A stretch of 64,000 nucleotides of DNA from Larix kaempferi (taxonomy: Eukaryota > Streptophyta > Pinopsida > Pinales > Pinaceae): positions 806,001 through 870,000 of the forward strand of contig BSBM01000190.1 of NCBI GenBank assembly GCA_027924585.1. The letters run 5' to 3'. The first letter of the stretch is position 1. Every line of letters starts with the position of its first letter. Below, in pieces: positions 33,791-45,760 of the stretch. The notes under the pieces were generated by a model. That model was not told the origin of the DNA, ran no database searches, and worked only from the letters and a program-made list of their open reading frames with translations. Position numbers and translations under genes: made by a program.

Positions 33791-35229
33791 TGTAACGCCC
33801 CCCTCACCCAATCCAACCATCAGGAGGGGACATTGGCCAAACCTAGGCTCTCAAATTTTTTCCCATGTCCATAATACGATTTTCAACAAATGCAATGTGT
33901 GCATAACATAAATAAACATGCACAGCGGAATTCAAATCTATCCACACACATCTAATATGAAAATACAAGCATAAACATTACAAGCATCAAATAAAACATT
34001 TTAGATTCAAAACATAAGAATACTTATCTTTATCCAATGCAGATCCAAGAAACTGGTTGTGTAAGAGCGCTTTTCCACCCAACCATAGGCATTATGTCCA
34101 TCATATACTCTTTTTGTTGCGAGGCCACCCCCAAGCTGGGCTATGAGGCCACCAGGGCGAAGGAAACACCTACAGGATTCTCTCTCTCATCCCATAACCC
34201 ATTCTGCTCTGTGTGCTTAGCCAAATGCTCATAAAGAGCTCTACAGGAGTCTGACTTAGCCCTCACGGCCTTGGCTTCCACAATACCTTCCCCACACAAC
34301 ATCCTTCTAGCTCAGGAATCCCCTTCACCGATCTATGGTTCTCTTGGGAGATCCATCTTGTTGGGTGCTTCCAGTGTGTGCATAGAAGAAGTCCAACCTA
34401 ATATTGGCTGCTATAGAAACACCTGCAGCCTCAATCTGTGGCTTCTCAAGCACCTACGAGCAGCAAAATTCAAGAGTAATGGTTCCTAGATTTCCCAACC
34501 TCTCTGCTCACCTACAGCCAACAATACCCACTTCCCAATCTGCAACATGGTCTCCAAATTCAAATTTTTGGGTTCAAAACAACATGGTAATTTGATGGAC
34601 AGCAAGGGAGGCTCTGCATCTTCTACATCTGCGTGAAAGAATGATACAAATAAGGTTTGACTCCAAGGGATATGGGAAAATGGTTAAAAGACAACTGACA
34701 TGACTTTTGGAAGTAGAAGAAAGGACTCCTAGCAGCTGCAGACTGACTTTTGTCATGACAAAATTATCACAAAAGTGCAGTCAGTTCCATGCTTCAATAA
34801 CTACATGAGGTGAATTTTCCCACCAACCACACACATGCATTAATGATTGGAAAATGGTCAAAAAAGGAGATAATTGGCTTATTCTCATCACATGATAGAA
34901 TTTTGGGTGAGTTCTGAGGTGGAAACTTGGCAGCAAGCATTTGGTTACCCATGGACCCCCTTTCCTCTTCCCCTTGGTGGAATCAGAGCCCCTTTAGTAC
35001 TCTTTACACAGCCATTGTTGGACCATTTTATTATTTATGCACATAATATTCTAAATCAGCATAAAATCCAACTAAACGGTCCAAATGAAATATAAACATC
35101 ATACATGCCTAAACATTCACTAGTCGGGCCTTGGCCTTGAGCTCCGCACTAGGAATTCGCACTAGCATATTTACATCATTTACATAATTTTGGATAAATA
35201 CATTCCAAGTCAAAACTAGGGGTATTACA
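33791..35229 (+). mobile_element. Solo LTR, Gypsy type related to element F
   Basis: Starts TGTAACGCCCCC, ends GGGGTATTACA, and is flanked on both sides by GAGCA (33786-33790 and 35230-35234), a perfect 5-bp duplication. Sense-strand ends of F's LTR are TGTAATGTCCCC and GGGATATTACA, so this is a related family in plus orientation. No internal region is present, so LTR-LTR recombination removed it. Confidence 0.9.
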
Positions 35230-35234
35230 GAGCA

Positions 35235-36176
35235 AGAGAATGAGAAAGAGCAAGAAAGCAAGATCATGAGAGATTGTAACCAAAATGAGGAGGATGGGCC
35301 TCCTTAAATAGGAAAAGAGAGAGGGGAGAGTTCCTTTGCATGAATGACATTTGTCACTTATAGAGAAAGGGGGGCCATGGAGAGAGGTGCACTTCCATGG
35401 GTTAAAAATAACAACAATGGGAGCAGAAACCCCCCACTCATGTTTTATATTTCATTGCTAGGCCAAGGGGATGGAATCATGAAGGTGGGACCCCCTTTTT
35501 TGGCTTATTTCAATTTATCCCATTTCCCATGGTGACAGAGGGTTTCCCCCTTAGGAAAAAACTTCAAACTTGAAAAACACTTTCTTGGGGGGGGGGTTGG
35601 CCTTTAATTTTACCTTATGGACATAACATAAACTTTAGAAACTTAACTTGGCCACCCCAAAGTGATTTTACTCACTTTTCCAAAATTTACCTTACTAATT
35701 ATTTGCCAATTTTCTTGATTTCCTTGACTGACTTAGGAAAATGTGACCAAAAGCTTAGCAAAACTTGTCTGAATGACTTCAAACTTGGTCCAAGGGTGTA
35801 GGGGGTATCATGAAATTTATCTTGAGTACCCATACGCCTATACAATATCATAAAGGACCACCTATCCCTCTTTTACATTACAATTTTTTATGCTGAGGGA
35901 CATTTTTTAATTACCAAAAATTAAAAAATCCTATGTAAAACTTAATGAAATTCCGCAAGACTCTGGATGATGTATAGCATCGTAATATATAACATTACTA
36001 GGCCCCAATCACCCCATGGAATCGAACATTAGAATGCCTTTCACCACTTTGGAGGTATTTTTGAGTGAAAAACTCAAATAATTAAAATCGCTAAAAAGGA
36101 ATTTTAATTATCCAAGGGGGAAAAAACTCGATGAAAGGTATTCCCTAATGATAAGTTACACCAAAATTGACCCTCA
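35235..36176. other. Unassigned repeat-like DNA
   Basis: No gene recognised. A minus-strand TATA-like TATTTAAG (35303-35310) and purine-rich tracts suggest part of an old minus-strand LTR. 'TGTAATGATATG' on the minus strand at about 36190 could be an LTR start, but no matching end or PBS was found. Confidence 0.4.
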
Positions 36177-36641
36177 TGTTGACATATCATTACAAAATCC
36201 CCCGCGGGGTTGCGGAATTTTCATGGAGAGAAGATAAGAAGAAGAGCTGCCTCGCTTGAAAAAATTCATTTGGTACTTATTTCTCATCTTCAAAGCACAT
36301 GGTATATGTTCATGGTACATGGTTTCCCACCTAGTTAGTTAGGTGGTCAACAGGGAGAACCTTTTGTATGCTAGGTTTTCTCTTCATGAATGGTATTGTA
36401 CTTGAATTGGAATGATTTCTTCTAAGAAAATTTGGTTGGGTTTTCTCCCTTTTGGGTTTCCCGGGATAAATTTATTGTGTCTCTTGTGCATGGCTATCTT
36501 TTTATGATCCTTTGTTTCTGTTGAAATTTAAGTTGAAATTTTCAGTATGCAATTATTCAATGAAACTGTGGGATGAAATGAATGCTTGAAATCATTGTGA
36601 AATAATTTTCAAGATCTGGAAATGGATTAAAATTCAACACA
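36177..36641 (+). mobile_element. Probable Copia solo LTR
   Basis: Begins TGTTGACATATCATTAC, similar to family B's TGTTGATGTATATGTAAC, and ends AAAATTCAACACA. The 3' half has the same order of motifs as LTR B ('gggttttctcc', 'gtgtctcttgtgcatg', Phe/Tyr-codon-like AT stretch, '..aaca'). The flanks are cctca (36172-36176) and cctcg (36642-36646), a near 5-bp match. No PBS follows the end, so it is not a 5' LTR with an attached element. Confidence 0.5.
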
Positions 36642-36656
36642 CCTCGCTACACTCGA

Positions 36657-37016
36657 TGCAATCACTCAGTTAGCACTAGCGATTAGGGAACCTTGGGTCA
36701 GTGTAACTCAGATTGGTGAGTGTGCATGGATAAGTAAGCATCTTTGGCTCTAGTTAAGCCTCACTAACACCTCATTCACTGCATGAGCAATTGGAATATC
36801 CTCCTAACCTAATTCGAATTTCCTTGCTATAAATATTGTTCACCTCTATTCATTAATGCTCAATGAAATACAACATTATTTCTTATTATATGTTCTAGAT
36901 TTTTGTGTGACAATTAATGTTACTAGATTTGTTACATGAATAGTTGATTATTGATATCTCTTTCATAATATATCTCTCATGTATTAGTTCCTAGATATAC
37001 ATGCTCAAGTTTTACA
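36657..37016 (+). repeat. Truncated 5' LTR of element C
   Basis: 360 bp matching 38698-39057, including TATA (36828, TATAAATA) and the end GCTCAAGTTTTACA. Sequence left of 36657 does not match the upstream half of the intact LTR. Confidence 0.85.
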
Positions 37017-37096
37017 TGGTATCAGAGCTGTAGGGGTGCTAAACTAGTCAATTTCTAGTGTTTGTTTTTAGGGATCAAGTTATTGCAGGTTAAAAA

Positions 37097-38066
37097 ATGG
37101 CTTTTGCAACCATCAAAGAGCTCTTTGTAGCTATGTATATCCTATCTACCCAATATATTCTAACCCCCTTAAATTTTATTAATGGAAAACAAGGGTAGAA
37201 CACTCTTGAGGATGAAGGGGCTCTACCGGATCACTACGGACACCAAGGTGAACCAAATTTAGCAATTGAAAACTCTATATACTTGAATAGAATGGATGAA
37301 TAAGTCAAGCTTATTTTCTATTATATTTATCCATCTCCACTCTACCACATTGAAGACAAGAAGACTCCAAATGAAGTGTCCACCCTCTTCAAAACACAAG
37401 ATGAAATGAGGGGTCATCAATTGGAGGTGGAACTCATGAACTTGAGACCAAGTGATTCTGACTCTATTCAAGAGTTTTTCACCAAGTTCAAATCAGTTCT
37501 CTTACAACTCAAGATCTATAATATCAATAAGGATGGATCACAAATGGTATTCTCTATTCTTTCCAAATTGTGTCTTGATTATTATATCTTCGTTTCTACT
37601 TTCCATTCTACTAAATTGGCTCTCAGATCCTCCTACAAAATGCCTAATTTGGATGTTTTTGTTGCCTCCCTCCTTCAATAGAAAGATAATCTCTCACAAA
37701 TGGCCCCCAAAATACCTCAAGGTGCATGCACTTGCATCAAATGAGGGGAATAAGGGTGCAAGCAAGCAAAATCCCCTATACGAGGGAAAAAACGAACAAA
37801 ACCCAAGGATTTCTCATGAAGAGTTTGGCTCTGATGATGGATTGACTGAAGAGGAGCATCCATGGTGTTCTTACTGCAATAAAGGACCACATAAGGAAGA
37901 ATATTGCAGGTACAAAAAAAAAATTGAAGAAAAGGAAGCGAAGGAGTACAACAAGAAAGTTGTCACACTGAAGAAATCCAGCTACATGTATGCACTTACA
38001 ACAATTTCTATTTCATGCATCCTTGTTTCAGAATACTTTGGAAAAAATTTCCAAATCAAGTTCTAA
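37097..38066 (+). pseudogene. gag: Element C gag (Copia type)
   Basis: ATG 37097 (MAFATIKELFVAMYILS) follows the PBS by about 70 nt. The Copia Gag core (UBN2-like) runs with stops near 37198 and 37300, and the longest open part is 37376-37681 (TQDEMRGHQLEVELMNLRPS, FFTKFKSVLLQLK). A frame change around 37680-37720 leads to a basic tail with one CCHC zinc knuckle, CSYCNKGPHKEEYC (about 37870-37910), and a Lys-rich end at 38064. Gag would be the only product. The same Gag start is found, more decayed, at 257-381 on the minus strand. Confidence 0.8.
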
Positions 38067-38374
38067 TTTCAAGAACCCATTGGATAACTTGTCCTAAATC
38101 AAGTTCTCATGGAAGAAGACCTCCATTATATCTCTTCAGACTCTGAAGCCACAAGTTTTGCTCCTATTATTCACCAATGTATGCAAAAAACTTTATGAGT
38201 AGGTTAGCATGCTCTTCTTTTTACATTCTCTTTTATGGGGTTTTTTTTCCCATGTGTTTTTTCCCTCTTACCCAGTTTTTAGAGAATTTTTGTGTGCATG
38301 GGTACCTATTAAGGCTGAAAATTATCAAGACCCATTTTTCAATTTTATTTTCGCCCAGTTGGGTTTATGGGGAG

Positions 38375-39057
38375 TGTTAGAGAAAAAATGTCTCTACCTA
38401 GTTACCTACACCATGAATTGATGAATCTAGTATGCCAAACCCCATCCAAATTAACCACTTAAGTCGCCCCTAAGATGCATTCCTAGTTTTGGGGGCACAT
38501 TCCTTGATTTGGGTGTGCATGCCCTGATTTGGGGAAATTTTCCATGATTTTACGAGTGACTAATTCAGTAACTAGTGGAGGAATAGATGTGCTCCACTAA
38601 TATAGGTCCTAACTGACCCTAACTTAGAACCATCTTCATTCATTAGCACCTCAATTGAGATATTTTAAGTATTTGCATGCGCATATAGTCAATTGCTTGT
38701 ACATCACTCAATCAGAACTAGTGATTGGGGAGCTTGGGTCAGTGTAACTCAAATTGGTGAGTGCACATGACTAACTGCGGGTATTTGTCTCTAATTAAGC
38801 CTCACTATCACCTCATGCACTACATGAGAAATTCAAATAACCTATTGACCTAATTGGAATTGCCTTGTTATAAATCGTGTTCACCTTCATTCATTAATGT
38901 TCAATGAAATACATCATTTTTTCTTATCATTTGTTCTAGATTTTTGTGTTATGATTAATGTTACTACATTTGTTACATGAATAGTTGATTTTTGATCTCT
39001 CTTTCACAATATATCTCTCTTGTATTAGTGCCTAGATCTATATGCTCAAGTTTTACA
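38375..39057 (+). repeat. 3' LTR of element C
   Basis: 683 bp, starting TGTTAGAGAAAAAATG after the polypurine tract and ending TTTTACA. TATA-like TATAAAT at 38869-38875. The left half matches the decayed LTR at 382-1030 (minus). Confidence 0.85.
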
Positions 39058-39935
39058 ATTTTTTCCCTTGGGGTTTCTTCGTTATCAATTCATAGCTTGT
39101 ATTTTCATGTGATTAGTATTGTCTATTGCTTTTAGTTGTTTTTTATTTTCTTGTAAACTACATTGGTTTTCTTATTCAGTCTATTATTATTCGCTTCCAC
39201 CATAACAGAGCTTAACTCATCCAGTCAACTTTGTTGTCCTCCTGTCTACTCCTTGGGAGACACAGATCATGTGTCAACCCCCAATTAATGTTGTGGTTTT
39301 GGACCCCCTATAATGTTCTTGAAAGTCCACATGTGACTAGATCGACATGTGATTATGGAAGCTAACATGGAATCCACTCGATACCATGGTGCTCAACATG
39401 ATAGGCCAACTTGCAGGAGACATAACTTTCACATATGAACTTTGATTGAGGTGATTTTTTCGTCATTGGAAATATCTTGATGTGTATAACAGTGTTGAGA
39501 TGTTGATAGTTACGCTTGCAAATTTTTCACCCCAAAATCAACCGTTCAAAGCCTTAAATGGATTGCAAAATATTCTAAACACCATATCACTAAAGTGGGA
39601 CCTACCCATAAAATGGACCCTAAAAGCCAATACCTCTAATTTTTTCACCCTGAAAGTAATAAAATAGATGACAAATAATATAATGATCCATTATGAATCA
39701 ATGAGGAAATATAATTCAAATTTCATTAATTGACACCTCCAACATAGTGTGATGTGGCATATGTTTTTCTTATTTTATTATTTATTTAGGGAACTCATTT
39801 TAGATCTCATATTTTCTCTAATGTGTGTAAAATGTCATTGCATGGGGATGCCTCGTGAGAGAGGCACATACACTTAAACTTAAGGTCCTAAGCTATATAA
39901 TAACAATAATCATTATAATAATATATCATTTAATA
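39058..39935. other. Unassigned AT-rich DNA
   Basis: No coding region or LTR pair found. A segment at 39777-39832 resembles 56695-56757 ('attttctctaatg' after a 'ttattattt' stretch), hinting at a shared old repeat. Confidence 0.45.
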
Positions 39936-40642
39936 TCAAACCCTAATCAAATGCCAAATTAATGTACGAGAACAAATTGTTTCTAGGACAAGAGACCTCT
40001 CAACGCAAACATCTGAGGAATCGAATTCCTCTTCAACTTCTAGAGCAATTACTAGCTTACTTTGCTCAAAATTCGAAATAGAAGAATCATAGGAGAACAT
40101 GAGAGAGGAATCAGATGAATATCTCTTCAACAAGCACAGTTCCATTAGTTGAACCTTCTTTTGCATTAGGTACATGGGAAGGAGAGAAATATAATTTCAC
40201 TTCAACTTCTATAGCAACAGAAGAAGAGGATATCTCTTCAATAGCAGCTTCATGATATGTAGAGGAATCCGTGGCATCAAAGAGAATGCTATCAACAGAA
40301 ACTAGAGTAGTTGAATCTAAAACTTCTTCTTCCTCATCTTGAACAGCTTCTTGAGAAATGCATGAGGTCGAGATATTAGGAGGGAGAGAACTTGAGGAGG
40401 TGCTAGATTCACTCCATGCGTCAACTTCTTCTTTCTATAGACCAAGAGCTCTATTATGATTGCTCTAGATCTCAAATGGATACTCAATAGAATCAATGAG
40501 GTAGCACATATTAGGAGACATTTCCAAGCACATTTCTCCATAACCTCTATCACAGTCATTTATCCAATCACACTCTCTTCATAGAAAGCATGATCCAATA
40601 GACAAATCATAGAGATCATGACTCTTGAGATATGCCATAATC
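39936..40642 (-). pseudogene. gag: Element E (Copia) gag, 3' part
   Basis: Minus-strand frame continuing directly from 54255 across the element D insertion: IMAYLKSHDLYDLSIGSCFL, then NDCDRGYGEMCLEMSPNMCY and a long open acidic Ser-rich stretch with SWSESSTSSSSLPPN-like and QDEEEEVLD residues (about 40440-40200). It decays into stops near 40070. WKPSIMAYLKSHDLYD is typical of Copia Gag N-terminal regions (K...W...M.A.L...DLW/Y). No protease or pol follows within the window, so the left end of E is missing. Confidence 0.65.
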
Positions 40643-41631
40643 TGATGCAAGAGCATCGGGGCCTAGTCAGATCAGTCGAAGTTAATCGATTGGAGGAAAA
40701 TCCGACCAGAGGGAGTGCCGACGAACACTGGTGCGAGAGAGCAGATTGACTTGTCAAAGTCAATAAGTCGAGTAGGAGCAGTCAGGTATGTGACTGACAT
40801 ATGCAGCGAAGTCAAGAGTCAACATGTTGGGATCGACAGACGGCAGGTCAAGAGCAGAGTGTTGATGGTCGACATGTGTCGAACCACGACTCCGACAGGT
40901 TTGGGCATGAGCCAAGTGAGGAGGAAGGGGTGAACTGGTGAAGCCTTGGGTTGTGAAAGGAAGCCGACGGGTAAGTCGAAGCTGACAGACAAGATGGCCG
41001 ACATGATGAATTATTGTATCCTGTCAAAAGGATGCGTAGAAGTCAAGGCGAGTATTTGGAAACAGTTAGGGGTTGCTAAGGAAGTTAATGATAGTTATTG
41101 CAGGTCGGTGAAGGCATGACAAATGTCATCACAGGCAGAGGCTGTGCAGCATGGTTGGGGCACTGACATTTGCAGGTCTGCAGGATTAGAGGGGATCGAC
41201 ATACAAAGGATGCGTGTCTCGGGGATTGCAGTAGTCTTGGGAACAGCAGCAGCAGAGTAGAATACTAGGGAAGGAAGATCAGTTGGAGGGATTCCGCAGT
41301 GGATAGAGTTTGGGGAGAATTTCTGTAGATTGGAGAGAACATTCACACAGATTCCGAACACAGAGGAGATCGAGCCATAGCTCAAAGTTCTGCAGTGAAC
41401 CAGGAGAGTGTGAGTTCGAGACACTGAGAGAACATACAGTTACTTCTATGTTGTAACGGCTAAGGCTGATAGTTAGTTAGTTATCTCATTTCTTTGTAGT
41501 TTGCATTGTAACCGATTCGGAGAAGTAATATAAGCCAGCTTCTAGCATGTTGTTTGCATCTTGTCTATGTGAATGTGTGTGTGGTGTGTATTGTTAAGCA
41601 AGAACCTTCTTGTCGAAGGCGTCTTGCATCA
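40643..41631 (+). repeat. 5' LTR of element D
   Basis: 989 bp, aligning with 53265-54254. A TATA-like 'gtaatataagccagcttc' lies near 41526. It ends GGCGTCTTGCATCA, and a TGGTATCAGAGC PBS follows at 41634-41645. Confidence 0.93.
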
Positions 41632-41839
41632 AGTGGTATCAGAGCCATAGCATCCTGAGATTTGAAGGATAGCCATATCAGAGCTGGAAGTGAATCCCTG
41701 TGCACAGAAGAACGTCAAGTGATATTGAGCCTGCAAGTGTGTTGAACAGCTCCAGCTAAGGTTGGGGAGAGTTGTGCACGACTTGTTCCAGAAGTCCGGT
41801 TGCGATTGGATGAAGTGGGATTTTCTACCGAGGTTAAAA

Positions 41840-42715
41840 ATGGCTCACAGAGGCGTTAAGGTCTGAGAACGAAAAGCGCGTGATGCAGCAGTCACAGTTG
41901 ATCGTGAGATGTTCGACGAGTGCGTACAAACAATATGAACTTTGACAAATGAAGTCACAGCAATCAAATAAAGCCAAAGGTGTGGTTTTATTCCTAATGT
42001 GTTAGACCACAGCGACGAGGAAGTCGAAGAAGTGGAACCATGGGAAGCAGCGGAAGATGAACCAGAAGAAAAACTGATCAAACTTCTGACGGATATGAGA
42101 GGTCAGACAAAGATAGATGTACATACCTACTCGGGAAGTCTGGATCTAGAAGACTTAATCGACTGGTTCAGAGAGATGGAAAAATACTTTGACACAGAGC
42201 AGATTGAGGATCCTAAACGGGTTAAGACTGCGTGTCTAAGGTTGAAGGGTCATGCCTCATTGTGGTGGGACAATGTGCAGGCTGACAGAGTCAAAAAGGG
42301 CAAGGAGAAAATCAAATCTTGGGATAGGATGGTCGCCAAGCTGAAAGGGAAGTTCTTGCCAAACGACTGTGTGATTTTCTTGTTCCGAAAGTTCCAGAAC
42401 TTTCGACAAAAAGAGATGACCGTGAAGGAGTACATAGAAGAGTTCTACAGATTGTCGATAAGGTCGGGTCAGACCGACGAAGGAGAAGAAGTTGTCACTA
42501 GATACGTGAACGGCTTGAAATATGCCATTAAGGATGAATTGAGCATGTCAAGATTTAGAGCAGTGGGTGAAACCTACCAGTTAGCTCTAAAGGCAGAAGA
42601 GAAACTGTCGAGGAAATCCGCAGCGACTAGAGGCAGGATGACCGGTCGGGGTGTGAAGACTATTTCCACGAAAGGCCAAAGTAGCGGCTACAGAAAGGAA
42701 TCTATCGAATAAATT
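41840..42715 (+). pseudogene. gag: Element D gag (capsid)
   Basis: ATG 41840 (MAHRGVKV) is the first ATG in the frame after the PBS. Stops occur at about 41864, 41936 and 41969. The long open part 41999-42712 has an acidic N-terminus, then the Retrotrans_gag core: SGSLDLEDLIDWFREMEKYF, LRLKGHASLWWD, KLKGKFLPND and KEYIEEFYRLS. The basic tail has GRGVKT near 42650. Capsid protein of a chromovirus-like Gypsy. The zinc knuckle lies after a frame change at 42849. Confidence 0.9.
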
Positions 42716-43500
42716 CGAAGGATGGAAGGGACATCGACAAGGGAGAAATCGCAAGAACCGACACAATAGTCATGAAACTCATGGTTGAGGTGCGTATGAT
42801 CGAAGTGATCCATCCGACAGAAAAGGAGCTAACAGACCAGCCATAATATGTTACAAGTGTCGTGGAGTAGGACACAAGGCATATGAATGCCCAGAGAACC
42901 TACATGTTGCAGAGAATTCGAAACCCAGACGTCGAAGGGATGAGAAAGTCGACGAGAGGGAAGAATCGGCATCCGACAGCAGTGAGGATGGTAAGAAGAA
43001 AAGTCGGGCCATGACAGCCAGGAAGACACTGGTTTTGGATGACGAACAGGACGAGCAAGAGCCGGCACAGTGGAAGGAGATCTTTTGAATGAAGGTGCGA
43101 ATTGGTAAATGGCGTTGCAAGACCATAGTTGATGGTGGAAGTACTAAGAATCTTGTGTCGACAAAGGTGATCGATAAGGAAAATTTGAAATGTCGGGAAC
43201 ATCCACACCCTTACAAGATTTCATGGTTGCATAAAGGACATCATGTGAAGGTGACCAAACAGTGCCTAATCAACTTCAGAGTCAAAGGTTTGAAGACAGT
43301 GTATTGTGCGACGTAATCCCAATCGACACGTGCCATCTGTTGTTTGGAAGACCATGACAGTATGATCAGAAAATGTTCTATGATGGTCAATCCAACACAG
43401 TCACAGTGTGGAAAAATGGCGTGAAAAGAACTCTTAAGCCGAGGCCGGAAGAGCGAGCCGACTATAAGCACGGCGAGATCAATTTTTGAGAGAAACGGGT
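42716..43500 (+). pseudogene. Element D zinc knuckle and protease
   Basis: In a shifted frame, CYKCRGVGHKAYECP (about 42849-42893) is a perfect CX2CX4HX4C knuckle, followed by a Lys/Glu/Asp-rich linker. After a stop at 43087, TIVDGGSTKNLVSTKVI (about 43120-43170) is the protease active-site loop with the DGG form, and HPHPYKISWLHKGHHVKVTK follows as usual for this group. Further stops and frame changes follow from about 43315. The protease would process Gag-Pol. Confidence 0.85.
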
Positions 43501-44580
43501 GCTGATGTGTTCAAAGAAAGAATCCCTTGCGGAGGAGGAAAAGTAGTCGGGGTGTTATGCTATCATTCTGAAAGGACCATGTGTCAAGAAGGCGACAATG
43601 GGGGAGGAAATTTCGGTCGAAGTTGGAAAGATGCTCGAAGAGTTTCAAAGCATAGTAGTCGATGAGACACCGATGGGATTGCCGCCAACAAGGAGCATAT
43701 CCTATCAAATCAACTTGATTCCAGGGTTGAGCCTGTAAAACACAGCACCGCATAGGATGAGTCTGACAGAAGGTCAAGAACTCAACTGACAGGTCCAGGA
43801 GTTGTTGGACAGAGGGTTGATCAGAGAAAGTATGAGTCCGTGCATGGTACCAACAGTATTAGCACCGAAGAAAGGTGGAGAATGGTGGATGTGTACAGAC
43901 TCCAGAGCCATAAACAAAATCACGATCAAGTACCGGTTTCCATTACCAAGAATGGACGACCTGATGGATTGTTTGAGTGGAGCGAAGTACTTCACGAAGA
44001 TAGACCTAAAGAGCGGTTATCACCATATTCAGGTTAGAGAGGGAGATGAATGGAAGACAGCATTCAAGACAAAAGGAAGGGTTGTATGAGTGGTTAGTCA
44101 TGCCATTCGGATTGACTAATGCACCCAGTACATTCATGAGATTGATGAATGAAGTACTGAAACCATTCTTGGGAAATTTTGTCGTAGTCTATCTAGACGA
44201 CATTCTGATTTTCAATCGAACCAATGCAGAACACTTGGAGCACATTCGACAGGTATTGCAGAAATTATAGGAAGAGAAGCTGATGGTGAAACTACAAAAG
44301 TGTTTCTTCATGAAGGAAGAACTAGTGTACTTGGGATTCGTAATCTCGGGTAAAGGGTTGGTGATGGACCCAGAAAAGGTGAAGGCAATATTGGATTGGT
44401 CAGAACCGACAAGAACGACTGGATTAAGGAGTTTCCATGGACTTTCCAGTTTCTACAGGAAGTTCATTCGGGGATTCAGTCGAATTTGTGCACCTTTGAC
44501 AGAGTGCATGAAAAAGGGTGAGTTCAAGTGGATGGAATTCCTAGCGAGCTTTAAACAAGTTGAAGGAAAAGGTCACTGAG
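43501..44580 (+). pseudogene. pol: Element D reverse transcriptase, 5' part
   Basis: [20 protein letters not shown], then [20 protein letters not shown] and [21 protein letters not shown] frameshift near 44085 is followed by [20 protein letters not shown], and the catalytic YLDD is intact (44190-44201, [11 protein letters not shown]). The thumb ([20 protein letters not shown]) continues to KVTE at 44580, where Copia B is inserted. It resumes at 51377. The pre-RT part (43501-43800) is badly decayed. Confidence 0.93.
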
Positions 44581-45186
44581 TGTTGATGTATATGTAACTT
44601 CGGAATGTATTTCATCTATGTATTTCATATATATTTATTATACCCTTATTAGAGATGTGTTATTCCTCTATAAGGAAGTGTCATCATGTGGACTGACAAG
44701 TGTCGCAAGTGTGTGTACTTGCCAATGGGTTATTAGACCACCATGTGTGTGGTCGGACCTGAAATATATATATTATAATGTGGATGTACCTAGCTAGACA
44801 AGTCGGCCCCATAAGGTCACTGGGAAAACAGGTTAATATAAATAGAGATCAGGTGATCTCTATTTAGATCATTCGGAAAGTCATATCTCTCTCTCTCAGA
44901 AAGTGGTGCACTAGTGAGGAGGAGGATCATCTGCTACTAGGAGACTATCTCAGTGTATTTTGGTTGTACTTTGGTTGAGCCATTGCTCTCTCTATCTCTG
45001 AGGAAGTTGTGGGGTTTTTCACCTTAGGGTTTTCCCCACGGAAACTCTGTGTCTCTTGTCTCCCATGCTTTTGATTCTAATGATGCTTTTCATGCTTATT
45101 GTGATTGTTATGCATTGATATACTGTATATGTTATTTTCTCAATGAAGATCCTAGAGTATTGTGAATTAATGCTCAAAATTTAACA
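44581..45186 (+). repeat. 5' LTR of element B
   Basis: 606 bp with a TATA box (TATAAATA, 44837-44844). It is 13 bp longer than the 3' copy because of a 'ctatgtatttcat' duplication near 44615. Confidence 0.95.
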
Positions 45187-45198
45187 TGGTATCAGAGC

Positions 45199-45760
45199 TA
45201 ACCTGAGAAGAAGAGATTTTGCAGTGACAGAAACTTGAGTTTCTTGTTTATTGGGTTTCTCTCCACATATTTTGGAAAAGCAATATAGTATATTGACTCT
45301 ACTCATCAAGTTGAATCTATCTGTCCAATCAGAATTCAATTCTGAGCATTTTCATATTTGGCCCTAAAAATTAGGGTTTCCACAAAAATAGGAATTTCTG
45401 GAATCTGGAGACACAGCTGGAAGCTCCTTGCAAAAATCAAAGTTTAGAGCTTTGGATCGAGATTTTTGGCTGGGTAGATCTCCAGGAAACTCAAACCCTA
45501 ATTCGGGGCTCTCCCTAGTGAACTCGGGAGGACAAAAAGGAAAATTTGAAGGGTAAAACTTTGCTGATCTCAAATTCTGAATGCACCAGGCTGATCAACT
45601 CATCAAAGTGCATCTTTCTATCCTTTCAAAAATTTGAAATTCACATTTTGAATTTTTAGGGTTTTTTCGACAAACCCTAATCCGGGACCAGATCCAGTTT
45701 TCAGCATTTCAAGTGATAAGACCTAAATCTTTTCTATTTTCATTTGAAGTACTCTTTAAG
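45199..45760 (+). other. 5' untranslated leader of element B
   Basis: No long frame; several 'ggtttc/gggttt' tracts. It leads to the gag ATG at 45761. Confidence 0.7.

Larger units (their letters stand above)
36657..39057 (+). mobile_element. Element C: gag-only Copia-type element (TR-GAG), 5' LTR truncated
   Basis: The right LTR is 38375-39057 (TGTTAGAG...TTTTACA). The left copy keeps only its last 360 bp (36657-37016). An initiator-Met PBS (37017-37028, TGGTATCAGAGC) and a polypurine tract (38365-38374, ttatggggag) define a 1.36-kb interior that encodes only Gag. No protease, integrase, RT or RNase H is present. This matches terminal-repeat retrotransposons with a GAG domain. The junction at 36657 shows that the first ~320 bp of the left LTR were lost. 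Confidence 0.85.

Noticed and set aside
37452-37730. First part of a 204-codon frame in element C
   Set aside because: The Gag frame there is the one starting at 37097/37376; only the part after about 37720, with the zinc knuckle, is kept as coding.
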